NCBI GenBank assembly: GCA_030704615.1 | Contig: CM060732.1 | Location: forward strand, 56,153,053-56,217,052 | Source: Takakia lepidozioides | Taxonomy: Eukaryota; Streptophyta; Takakiopsida; Takakiales; Takakiaceae | Length of the DNA: 64,000 nt | Direction: 5' to 3' | Part shown: positions 57,801-64,000 of the stretch, one piece after another | How the letters are laid out: each line of letters begins with the position of its first letter | How positions within the stretch are numbered: position 1 is the stretch's first letter | Translations under genes and position numbers: made by a program | The notes under the pieces: generated by a model | Seen by the model: the letters and a program-made list of their open reading frames with translations, nothing else | Databases searched by the model: none | Told to the model about the DNA's origin: nothing

Positions 57801-59168
57801 CCATAGTCATCATGGTAGTTTTGCAATGGGAACTTTATAGTGTCCGCAGAAAGCTCAAAGAGCTTCTGGGACAAGAGAAAGCAAATGAAATGAAATGAAA
57901 TGAAATGAAATGAAATGGTACTTTATAACGTCCGCGGAAAACTCATAGAGCAAGAAACAAGAAATGATGAAATGAAAAGGTAATTTATAACGTCTGCAAG
58001 AAGCTCAAGAGCTTATGGGACAAGAGGCAATGAAATGAAATGGTGCTTTATAACGTCCGCAGGAAGCACATAGAGCTTATGGGACAAAATTGGAAAAAAC
58101 AAGAGAGAGGAGACAAAACCAGAGCCAAAAAGCAGCCCAAAAGCAACTACTGCCCAATGGATTGCCTAAGGGTCAAAGGCCTCGTGCAGATAAGCTGCCA
58201 AGCATTTCTGTTCCTCATAATGGAAGACTTCAGTGAGAGATTGGTTTCCACGGGATAGACAGTGGAATCTTCCACGGATCTCATAGTACAGAGGGCAATA
58301 AAAGAAGAAGTGTTCTTCAGTTTCAATTTCCTGGTTGCGCCCGGTGCAAGCTGGGCATAGGGGGTCCTCCCGTTGTGGGTTTTCACCTCTACCAGTCTCT
58401 ATCCGTAGATTGTGGGAGCCCACCCTGAACCGCCCCAATGCCCTCAGGAGGGAAGAAGATCAAGGCGCCGAAAGGTAATTGGGCCGCAAGATTCTATCAT
58501 CACGGAGAGAGAGAGGGGCCACAAGCAACCCGAAAGAAGGAAACTTTATAACGACCATGGGCAGCTCAAGGAGCTTATGTGACAAAGAAAAGCAGAAAAG
58601 AAAATGGAGTCCCCAACAACCACCACAAAAAGAAGACTACAAATCACCTTCAAGAGATTCTCTAAGGTGGAAAGCCTCATAGTAGATATGCCGCAAGACA
58701 TGTCTGATCTTCGAAATGTAACACCTCTGTCAGGGATTGGCCCTCCCTATAAGGCAGTAATAGTGGTCCTGAATTTCATAGCCGACGGGACAGTGGAAGA
58801 GGAAATAGTTTTCCATCTCAACCTCCAGCCTGTCTTGTCAAGTGCAAGCAGGACAAATGAAATGAAATGGTACTTTATAATGTCTGCAGAAAGCTCAAGG
58901 AGTTTATGGGGCTAATAAAGACTGAAACTTTATACAGTCCCCAAGAACCTATGGACAAAGTACAACAGCAGGTACCCACTTAAAAACGAGATTTAAGATT
59001 TATAGATATAAAGAGGATGTTGGGGAGAAGCCAAGGAAGATGCGTGTTGACCCAAAGAGCAAGACAGGGGGCATTGGCAATCTTACCAGGTCCTTAACAA
59101 AGATATCAAGTGCTGAAAGTGGAGTGTAGTCAGCATCAAGCATATGGGGCACCCGGTTCACAAACATC
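37475..59168 (-). CDS. Plant sugar-acid kinase / class II ketose-bisphosphate aldolase fusion, 3' part (22 exons found)
   Basis: One minus-strand gene can be assembled from 22 exons with GT-AG borders and matching phases, giving ~843 codons. They encode the end of a 3-hydroxyisobutyrate-dehydrogenase-like domain, a complete four-carbon acid sugar kinase (YgbK/DUF1537 type) and a class II aldolase, in the order known from At1g18270 (about 1370 residues). Roughly 500-550 N-terminal residues (two dehydrogenase modules) are absent and should lie beyond the window, past LINE B. In bacteria the separate enzymes act together in catabolism of four-carbon sugar acids (dehydrogenase, kinase, aldolase or decarboxylase). 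A similar channelled route in plants is inference. One short in-frame linker exon expected between 51593 and 47032 was not located. The introns total about 19 kb and consist largely of LINE A fragments in both orientations; coding frames are intact throughout. Confidence 0.9.
38762..39545 (-). mobile_element. LINE A 3' fragment in intron
   Basis: It starts on the plus strand with a (GAAAT)n tail and the hairpin region CGTCCGCGGAAAGCTCATAG, then extends into the C-terminal coding part on the minus strand (39453-39052: LALPPKG-like, FYRETFLVLR, RPACTGCNQEIETEEHFFF), which carries the zinc-binding C-x2-C...H-x4-C end typical of plant LINE ORF2. It is 5'-truncated and has a frameshift near 39110. 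It is in sense orientation with the host gene. Confidence 0.75.
41925..42452 (+). mobile_element. LINE A 3' fragment, near-identical to 43872-44415
   Basis: It begins abruptly at CATGTCAAGAGAACTTGGAA inside the ORF2 C-terminal region (frame 41994-42458). It runs through the zinc-binding end and the 3' hairpin to a (CATTT)n tail at 42440-42450. The sequence is about 98% identical to the end of the next copy, with an 11-bp deletion near 42337. Both are therefore young relative to the rest. 41660-41900 is a more diverged fragment of the same 3' region. Confidence 0.75.
42453..44420 (+). mobile_element. LINE A with reverse transcriptase, mutated YADD
   Basis: The body starts directly behind the previous copy's tail. 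ORF2 frame 42486-43112 carries RT fingers and palm (GQAGFRRNRSTIDH, YVCFVDFHKAFDSVPRD, GVKQGCPLSPTLFGIYID). After a stop the next frame reads LLYADYVALLA, so the second catalytic Asp of YADD is Tyr. A frameshift near 43270 leads into 43270-44310: thumb, FYRETFLVLRDDRILRPNYL and the zinc-binding C-terminus CPACIGRSKEIETEEHFFF. It ends in the 3' hairpin and (CATTT)n at ~44400-44415. Endonuclease and ORF1 are missing. It lies antisense in the aldolase intron. Confidence 0.85.
44425..45115 (+). mobile_element. LINE A 3' fragment plus an extra tail, older subfamily
   Basis: From GATATTGCGTCCAAACAGGA the sequence follows the LINE A ORF2 C-terminus with many changes and frameshifts. It ends GAGCTCTTTGAGCTTCCCAC and ACATTATAAAGTACCATTTC at ~45050. 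A further lone tail (GAGCTTTCTGTGGACGTTCT then CATTT repeats) ends near 45110. It sits immediately behind the preceding copy's tail. Confidence 0.7.
45970..46080 (-). mobile_element. LINE A 3' tail, very short copy
   Basis: A (GAAAT)n run at 45975-45992, then GGTACTTCTAATGTCCGCGG and part of the hairpin region, then ~50 bp of 3' UTR. No coding part. It lies in the intron between the exons at 46414 and 45836. Confidence 0.65.
46414..57155 (-). CDS. Fusion gene part 2: four-carbon acid sugar kinase (YgbK/DUF1537) exons
   Basis: Exons: 57155-56887 (VLVVLDDDPTGTQTVHGV), 55142-55055 (CFFILTNSRALSSDE), 54268-54149 (YTIVLRGDSTLRGHFPQ), 53899-53781 (ICPFFLEGGRYTINDVHY), 53431-53359 (LVPAGQTEFANDAVFGYQ), 53253-53134, 52689-52621 (CVVNAASNRDVEVFAAGM), 51772-51593 (CRTAAAFVSARIG, VVGSYVPKTTKQ), 47032-46891 (GKDTLIMTSRQLL) and 46511-46414 (SKVSSALVEI...RPRYLLAK). 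The substrate-binding half (DDDPTGT, RGDSTLRGH) and the nucleotide-binding half are both present. A loop of ~45 low-complexity residues (PKAPKSAS...) at the start of the first exon links it to the dehydrogenase. Between 51593 and 47032 the frame is compatible, but ~15-20 residues usual in the family are missing; the intervening 4.5-kb intron is filled by LINE A. Confidence 0.88.
47140..47560 (+). mobile_element. LINE B RT fragment, diverged
   Basis: It is similar to 62080-62400 of the right-hand LINE: GGATACAGTAGAAAGAACTG, GGTATTGTCAACGAGCTAAT, CATGGCGGCGATCCCATGGG, TGAAATGATACCCTTCTGCT. All frames are broken. It shows LINE B is a repeated family in this locus. Confidence 0.6.
47802..50876 (-). 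mobile_element. LINE A, longest copy: ORF1, endonuclease remnant, RT-deleted ORF2
   Basis: Read on the minus strand from ~50876: ORF1 begins near MRISASALHS. It has a long coiled coil (FISEETLQQLLAAWDNDMEN, LEGQVRSLTEKDLSGRLAKV) to ~50212, then in a shifted frame an RNA-binding-like part (IKFIRL-type, RERVLRRSPQLRGQIMYLND) to ~49620. An endonuclease remnant follows in pieces (GVACYFADWLLPC, LSVGCYFSQDASPH; ~49560-49000). The sequence then jumps from CHTYKGQSV directly to HSNIGVKQGCPLS at ~48960, so the RT fingers and first catalytic motif are deleted. The rest of ORF2 is broken by shifts and ends at the hairpin and (GAAAT)n at 47804. Its 5' end abuts the tail of the next copy. Confidence 0.8.
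50877..51420 (-). mobile_element. LINE A 3' fragment directly upstream of the longest copy
   Basis: A GAAATGAAATGG tail at 50877 with a partly lost hairpin, then the ORF2 C-terminus on the minus strand (51448-51050: ILRSNYLSAPLSPSVLRALG, CPACTAPNRCIKTDEQFFL). It stops near 51365-51420. Confidence 0.7.
51477..51545 (-). mobile_element. LINE A 3' tail only
   Basis: GAAATGAAATGATGAAATGG, then CTAACGTCCGCGGAAAGCTC and ATAGAGCTTATGGGACAAA: just the tail and 3' hairpin. It ends about 50 bp from the donor of the kinase exon at 51593. Confidence 0.7.
52235..52526 (+). mobile_element. LINE A 3' fragment, antisense in intron
   Basis: From GAATTGAAACTGAAGAACAC through the end of ORF2 and the 3' hairpin to (CATTT)n at 52508-52525. 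Close to the 43872-44415 subfamily. Confidence 0.75.
52867..53095 (+). mobile_element. SINE-like repeat (ACTCATAAGACGTT type), copy 4
   Basis: Same blocks as the copies in the mutase-like intron (TGTACTCATAAGACATTG, CCTTGTGGCCATTGACCC, CTGCTGTGTGTGGTTTGCCC). It sits between two kinase exons of the aldolase fusion gene. Confidence 0.6.
54405..54525 (+). mobile_element. SINE-like element sharing the LINE A tail
   Basis: The body from AGAGCCCACC to TTTTCTCTCT is a diverged copy of 1273-1355 (shared GAGG.AGTAGCC, AGTGGCT, TTTAGTTA, TTTGGC.GGAG.CTT.TCTCT). Here it continues into CTCTCATTTCATTTCATTTC, the pentamer tail of LINE A. This suggests the SINE uses the LINE A machinery, or simply that it landed in front of a LINE A tail. 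Confidence 0.5.
54530..54880 (+). repeat. Array of LINE A 3' tails
   Basis: At least five hairpin-plus-tail units follow each other with little or no body: GAGCTTCCCGTGGATGTTAC, CTATGAGCTTTCCACGGACG, CTCCCACAGACGTAATT, GAGCTTTCCATGGACATTAT and GAGCTTTCCTCGGACTTTAT. Most end in CATTTCATTTC. Confidence 0.65.
55280..55715 (+). mobile_element. LINE A 3' fragments with duplicated hairpin and tail
   Basis: A short tail ends near 55350. A fragment from GAAGAACACTTCTTCTTC then runs through the ORF2 end to a hairpin and (CATTT)n at ~55630, immediately followed by a second hairpin (CTCTATGAGCTTTCCGCGGA) and tail to ~55705. Confidence 0.7.
55716..56815 (+). mobile_element. LINE A 3' fragment(s) with nested SINE pieces
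   Basis: After one more tail (to ~55770), ORF2 C-terminal sequence restarts in several broken frames (55780-55880 and 55965-56690: RELMELHVRQKWKPANL, ALSPSLLRALGRFRAGSHSL, FHCPFYHEI, QKCLAAYLHKALTLRQ). The tail lies at ~56725-56745, with another at ~56800. At 56350-56432 the frame is interrupted by two tandem pieces of the ACTCATAAGA SINE-like repeat flanked by a repeated GGCAGATAGA. Confidence 0.7.
57309..59168 (-). CDS. Fusion gene part 1: end of hydroxyisobutyrate-dehydrogenase-like domain
   Basis: Exons 59168-59087 (MFVNRVPHML...ALDIFVKDL), 57640-57562 (GIAAGEAKRLQLPLP...LQQFII) and 57355-57309 (SAAGLGREDDAAVVK). These are the C-terminal helices of the NAD_binding_11-type fold, with the conserved KDL...GREDDAA end. 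Phases are 1/0, 0/1 and 1/0, so the three join without a shift. No upstream exon was found in 59169-59440. The next 4.5 kb to the window edge is LINE B, so the intron continues rightwards. The Rossmann NAD-binding half is not in the window. Confidence 0.85.
57830..58510 (-). mobile_element. Stack of LINE A tails followed by a LINE A 3' fragment
   Basis: Four 3' ends occur in series on the minus strand, at about 57832, 57890 (five or more GAAAT units), 57965 and 58030; each has the CGTCCGC...AAGCTC...GAGCTT hairpin region. The outermost copy extends into the ORF2 C-terminus (58438-58147: MGRFRVGSHNLRIETGRGEN, CPACTGRNQEIETEEHFFF). Confidence 0.75.
58530..58930 (-). mobile_element. Further LINE A 3' ends
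   Basis: Two more 3' ends: near 58540 (CTTTATAACGACCATGGGCA, AGCTCAAGGAGCTT) with an ORF2 remnant behind it, and at 58856 (AAATGAAATGGTACTTTATA, AGCTCAAGGAGTTTATG), the latter almost tail-only. Both lie ~150-550 bp from the exon at 59087. Confidence 0.6.
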
Positions 59169-60159
59169 CTGGTATAGTCATAAGCCAAAGTCACGATTCG
59201 AGGTTACAATCTTGCCTTGATTCTTTTCCCCTTCATATTATTTAGTGCCTTTAGCCATGCAAATAATACTACCAGCTACATTTACCAGCAAGCCTTCTAC
59301 TTACCACGATCTGAAGTGGTCTTTTGGGAGTATTCAAAGTTCATTGACCAGGTATTACTCTCTCTGTAAGTTTCTTTCTCCCTGTCCTCTAGGAAGCCTA
59401 TTGACATTGGGTGGACTTGAAACGGGAGTACATTAATGTCTCTGTGACTAAATGCCGGCCTTGTGACCTCGTGTCCTTGTTTGTTTCGACCTGAAGCGCT
59501 TTGCTTCAGGTAAGGTAGTGCATTGGATTTAGTTGGAAAGCTTGGGGCCTTTCCCTCTTTAGAATATGCCTACACGGGCCATTCCCTGCAACTCCCTGGA
59601 GTGTGATCTCTGAATGGTAACAAGCGGACTCCTACCGCTTGGGGGCAGCCCCTCCACCCAAATTGGGCAGTTGTATGCTCTGTCTAGCATACTCGGCACT
59701 TGGGCTCGGGTTGGTTCCTGTGCTTAAACTTATGGCCTGCGAAAACAATCAAAAATTTAGCTCCTATCAACATCAACACTCCTCAGGGTGATCCCTGGGA
59801 ATTGGTTACTTATGCCAAATCTAGGGCTTCATGTGTAGTTTTTGGGGTGAATCCCAGGATGGACGATGTGTCCTTTAAAACTACATGCTCTAGCTTAGGC
59901 TTGGATTTCATGGCATGGTACCATCTCGAGACTTGATAACAGGGGTACGTTGAAGGTTGCAATGACCAAAAGTGCTTCTAATAGAGTCCCGCATCAATTC
60001 AATCTCAAAGAAGTTCGTCCCTTGACTGGCTGGAGAGCGGTCTTAGACATTGGTGATTCAATGGGGCACTCTAGGAAGACAACCAAGGGCAACAACTTCA
60101 ACTTGAGAGTTTCTAATCGGTTTGATGCTCTGGATGAGGTTGAATCCAAACAGCCAGAA

Positions 60160-60582
60160 GGACAAGATGCCCCTAAGTGTACGGAACCTGAACGTCCTGA
60201 ATCTGAAGGATTTGGTACTCTGAATGGTTTACCAATCCTCAAGGTTTACACAAGACGAACAAATTCTATACACGGGGTAATTGTCCCCAAGCCATCAGAT
60301 GGACAATCTGCCCCTAAGTGTGCAGAGCCTGAACGTCGTGTAACTGAAGGATTTGGTACTCTAAATAGTTTACCAATCCTCAAAGTCTACACAAGACGAG
60401 CAAAATCTATACACGGGGTAATTGTCCCCAAGCAGTCTGACGGACAATCTGCCCCTATGTGTGCGGAGCCTGTGCGTCGTGTAACTGAAAGATTTGGTAC
60501 CCTGAATGGTTTACCAATTCTCAAAGTTTACACAAGACGAGCAAAATCTACACATGGGGTAACTGTCCCCCCTTTGCAGAAC
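60160..60582 (+). repeat. In-frame 141-bp triplication in LINE B
   Basis: Three units of exactly 141 bp (starts 60160, 60301, 60442) encode 47-residue repeats of the form GQSAPKCAEPERRVTEGFGT...LPILKVYTRRAKSIHGV...VPK. The frame is kept across all three. The repeats lie N-terminal to the endonuclease, where LINEs often have a linker or ORF1-like region; they are basic and could bind nucleic acid (inference). Confidence 0.9.
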
Positions 60583-62636
60583 GGTTGGCCGTCCAGGAGC
60601 AATCACAAGCTACCTAGACGACAAACAATTCACACGCAAAGGGCTGGCTTGCGGCTGGCCACTTTCAACTTCTCAGGGTTGACCAACCAAAGGAAACAAC
60701 TTGAAGTGGGACAAGTTCTTCGGACTAATGATATTCATATCTGTGCTGGGCAAGAAACATGGGAAACGTCGGATAAACTGGTTGGAGATGTCATTGGTTA
60801 TAAATGGGCAGGTAAGATGTGTACTCTCAAGGCAGCCTCTGCCAAACGCGGTCAAAAAGGGGTTGGATTCTTTGTCCGTGATTTCTCGTTTGACAATTGT
60901 GAAATTATCAACAAGGGTTTGAGGTACGAGCATAGTATCTGGCTAAAACTGAATTTGAAGGGCGGCATGAGTACAAAGGACCTCTTTGTTGGTTGTGTTT
61001 ACATGCCCACAGAGGGGACCCTTAGTGCTGACGCAGACAAGGCCTTCAAAGATGTAAAGCTGGACTGTGCTTCGTTCCTTGCCAAAGGTCAGGTGGTACT
61101 ATTGGGGGACTTCAATGCCCGGGTGGGCAAAGGGATCCATCAGGACGATATCATTGGACCTTTTGGTGAGGACGAGCTGAATTCTAATGGCAGACGGTTA
61201 ATTAACTGTCTAGAAGAGCTTCAGCTTTTGACCTTGAATAACAGGACAAGAGGTGACCAAGTGCAGTGGAATCGTGAGAAACCCCAAACTGGGGAACGTT
61301 CCATTGTGGACTATATCATAATGGACAAAATTTTGTTCCCCCAGTGTGCCAATGTGTTGATCGACAGAACTGATATTGGTACCTCTGACCACTTCCTGGT
61401 TTGGACTGAGATCAAAAGGTGTTTTCCCACCACCAAGAGATCTGTGAAACGTTCGATTCGGAAGTGGCGCATAGAAAAATTCCACAATGAGGAGGTCAAG
61501 GCTGAGTACGTCCAGGCCTTGCAAGAGGCTCTCCCTCATTTTGTCCAATCGCTCCAAGAACTTCAGTCACGCTCTGTTAACGCAAGAAATGAAGTCGAAA
61601 GAGCAGTGGACTCTTGGGAGAGTTTCGTTTCCTCCGTGGCTGACAAGATCATTGGGAGGAAACTAATTGTCTGCGGTAGAGCAGTTAATTGGTGGACTAA
61701 TAAGATTAAACTCAAGATAGCTGAGAGACGAGCCCTCTATAAAGAGTGCTGCAATTTGGAAACCAACAGAGAATTGTGGGCGAGGTACTACCAGCTCCGT
61801 AAAGATATCAATCAGCTTGTTAGGTCTCAGAAGAAATTATACTGGGACAAGTTATACAGTGAAATAAACTCAAACCACCATGGTGGTAATGACAAGAAAT
61901 TCTGGTTGGCCCTTCAACGTTTGTACAAACCGAAAAACAGTCAGCAAGTACAAGCGCTGAAGACTACTAAAGGTGCAGTGGTGACTTCATCGGTTGTCAT
62001 TGTCAAACCTTGGAAACTCACTACAGTATCCTTGGCAGAACTTCTAGGTCTAACAGTGAGGGGTCTTCTGCTGAATGGAGGGACACAGTTGGAAAAACTG
62101 TTCCTATGATTCAAAACAGCCCTGATGAACTGGAGTATATTTCAATGGCTTATAATGCTCCCATTAGTTCTTCTGAGATTGTGGAAGCAATTGAACATTT
62201 AAATGGATATAAAGCTGGTGGACCTGATGGTATTGTCAACAAGCTTATCAAGCACGGTGGCGATCCCATGATAGAGGCCCTAGTTCTCCTCTTTAACCTT
62301 ATCTGGAGGACTGAAATGATCCCCTTTCGCTGGCGACAGGGGGTCATTGTCAATCTATACAAGAAGGGTGACAGAGAAGAACCGGGGAACTACCGTGGCA
62401 TCACGCTCCTCAATGCTGTTGGCAAGACATTCTGCAGAGTTATAAGTACTCGTCTCGAGGTTGATCTGGAGTCTAGAGGTTGTTTCCACGAAGGCCAAGC
62501 TGGCTTTCGGCGAAACAGGGGCTGTGTGGATCATATCTTCACTCTAAGCCAGATTATCCAGGGAAGGAAAAAAGAAGGGAAACCCACTTATGTCTTTTTC
62601 CTGGATGTCAAAAAGGCTTATGACACAGTGTGGAGA

Positions 62637-63255
62637 GTTCCAGGCCCTATTGCCGTTCAGGGACTTAGCCATTTTCGGGCAAAGTCCCTAGACTGGCTGG
62701 CCCTGAAGTGGAAATTCGGCGCCATATTCCAGTTTTAGGCCCTATTGCCGTTCAGGGACTTAGCCATTTTCGGGCTAAGTCCCTAGACTGGGTGGCCCTG
62801 AACTGGAAATTCGGCGCCATTTTCCAATTCCAGGCCGTATTGCCGTTCAGGGACTTAGCCATTTTCGGGCTAAGTCCCTAGACTGGGTGGCCCTGAAGTG
62901 GAAATTCGGCGCCATATTCCAGTTGTAGGCCCTATTGCCGTTCAGGGACTTAGCCATTTTCGGACCTCATTGTGTTTTTCATGAATGCAGGTACTGTAAG
63001 TTCTCCCTTTTGGAGAAAGGTCATCTGTCTTTCGAGCCACCATTCTTCCTGGCATGGAGGAACCCTGGGGCTGACTCCATGTACACTGACGATATTGTGA
63101 AGGAGTGGCATCTGGAACATTTGCGTGACTGCCCTTGGTATGTGGACCTTCCGCCCGGCTCGCTCGACCCATCCGAGTTTCAATTGAAGCTGGATGCTGA
63201 ATTCCGACGAAACCGGGCTCCGCTGCCTCCGTTGGGTGCAAAAGAGGCTGGTCTT
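62637..63255 (+). other. Insertion in LINE B reverse transcriptase: 95-bp hairpin repeats plus unknown fragment
   Basis: RT coding stops after KKAYDTVWR (62636) and resumes at GIKGKMWRVV (~63256). The first part is a tandem repeat with an exact 95-bp period (starts 62643, 62738, 62833, 62928; the last unit ends ~62963). Each unit contains AGGGACTTAGCC ATTTTCG GGCTAAGTCCCT, a 12-bp perfect hairpin (one unit has a mismatch; the last is cut at the loop). The second part (62964-63255) has a possible splice acceptor (TGAATGCAG at 62984-62992) and an open frame (LLEKGHLSFEPPFFLAWRNP, WHLEHLRDCPWYVDLPPGS) that I do not recognise. The right junction is followed by TGTGGAGAGTT, which also occurs just before the left junction. 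Confidence 0.75.
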
Positions 63256-64000
63256 GTGGGATCAAGGGAAAGATGTGGAGAGTTGTCCACAACTTGTATG
63301 CTCACACCAAAAACTGTGTCACTGTTAACGGACAGAAGTCCAACTTCTTTGACACAGACCAAGGTGTAGCTCAAGGATGTACTCTCTCCCCTCTGCTCTT
63401 CAATGTTTTCATCAATCAACTCCTCGAGGATGTGGAAAGTGAGGGATTTGGGTTAAGGGTGGGTGATACCACCATACCAGCCCTTATGTTTGCGGATGAC
63501 TTCACAGGCATAGGGGAGACTCCAACCAATCTCCAGGAGTTGATTGATTGCGCGAAGAGATACTTTGATCTTTGGGGGCTAGAGGCTAATGTCAGCAAAT
63601 GTGCAGTGGTAGCATTCAACGACAGAGGAGAGAGAGGAAGTGATCTTAAGTGGCAGTGGGGTAGCCAAGAGATCCTGGTCCTCCCTTCCTACACTTACCT
63701 GGGCGTTTAGTTCTCTAATTGTAATTGGGATGCACATATCCGGAAAGTTGTTCAAACTGGCAAGGGCAATGGTCTGGGGCTCACTAAATTTTTCCACTGC
63801 AGAGGGGTCAACTCTGAGGTTAAGAAAACCATGCTTTGTCGCGTTATTAGACCTGCCTTGGAGTACGGATCTGCTATATGGGTTGATAACTCCAACCAGC
63901 CTAAGTCTCTAGAATCCATTCAAGTGGGGGTGCTTAAGGAGTGTATGTCAGCATGCTCCAAAACAGCCAATGTGGCTGTTCGGGGTGAGTTTGGCATTCC

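Larger units (their letters stand above)
59450..64000 (+). mobile_element. LINE B, nearly full length, cut by the window edge
   Basis: An untranslated-looking leader starts around 59450. One long reading frame can be followed: 59700-59936, a 1-nt shift near 59937, 59950-62005, a 1-nt loss near 62005, then RT from 62010. The apurinic-type endonuclease spans ~60650-61420 (TFNFSGLTNQRKQLEVGQ, ICAGQETWE, VLLGDFNARVG, GTSDHFLVWTEIKR). RT: SEIVEAIEHLNGYKAGGPDG, VIVNLYKKGDREEPGNYRGI, GQAGFRRNRGCVDHIF, FFLDVKKAYDTVW, then an insertion (62637-63255), GKMWRVVHNLYAHTKN, GVAQGCTLSPLLFNVFIN and ALMFADDFTGIG with intact FADD. A stop at 63708 interrupts YTYLGV before FSNCNWD. No separate ORF1 was recognised. 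The clade is not assigned. Confidence 0.85.

Noticed and set aside
62935-63369. 144-residue frame crossing the LINE B insertion border
   Set aside because: It fuses unknown inserted sequence with an off-frame part of the RT, so it is not a natural protein.
1-64000. CRISPR arrays, rRNA genes, bacterial-type operons or prophage
   Set aside because: No evenly spaced short repeats with unique spacers, no rRNA core sequences, and the genes are spliced; the window is eukaryotic.

Overview
The window looks like nuclear DNA of a land plant, probably a seed-free lineage with a repeat-rich genome; that placement is inference. It holds spliced genes with GT-AG introns from plant-typical families: an AT74-like phosphoglycerate mutase, an F-box/kelch protein, a PPR pseudogene, and the plant fusion of a hydroxyisobutyrate-dehydrogenase-like module, a four-carbon acid sugar kinase (YgbK type) and a class II ketose-bisphosphate aldolase (At1g18270 type). 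There are no operons or bacterial signals. Most of the sequence is decayed transposable elements.

Layout. 1-8.9 kb is AT-rich intergenic DNA with an 83-bp SINE bounded by a perfect 13-bp target duplication (1260-1368) and two LTR-like elements in opposite orientation (2682-3147; 8195-8730). 9.0-12 kb holds a Ty3/gypsy integrase remnant that ends in a PHD finger (minus) and a hAT/ZNF862-like transposase remnant (plus). 12-17.6 kb holds tRNA-derived SINE copies and short tandem repeats. 17.6-20.6 kb is the two-exon phosphoglycerate-mutase-like gene (minus), whose intron carries three copies of another SINE-like repeat. 22.3-30.2 kb holds a Tourist-type MITE, a retropepsin fragment, a decayed spliced methyltransferase-like gene, a PPR pseudogene and a CACTA (En/Spm) transposase with TNP2, DUF4218 and DUF4216 regions. 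33.8-35.7 kb is the F-box/kelch gene (plus, two exons).

37.5-59.2 kb is one minus-strand gene, the C-terminal ~843 codons of the kinase-aldolase fusion. I could place 22 exons whose phases fit at every junction. The 5' exons (most of the dehydrogenase modules) would lie beyond the right edge. Its introns are packed, on both strands, with 5'-truncated copies of one LINE family (LINE A). Each copy ends in a conserved 3' hairpin followed by a (CATTT)n tail, and copies are often inserted directly behind one another. The right end (about 59.45-64 kb) is a second, nearly full-length LINE family (LINE B, plus). It has endonuclease and reverse transcriptase domains and an in-frame 141-bp triplication, and its RT is interrupted by a 95-bp-period hairpin repeat plus a fragment of unknown origin.

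Intact host genes are therefore three: the mutase-like protein, the F-box protein and the (partial) kinase-aldolase. Everything else coding is mobile-element or pseudogene material.
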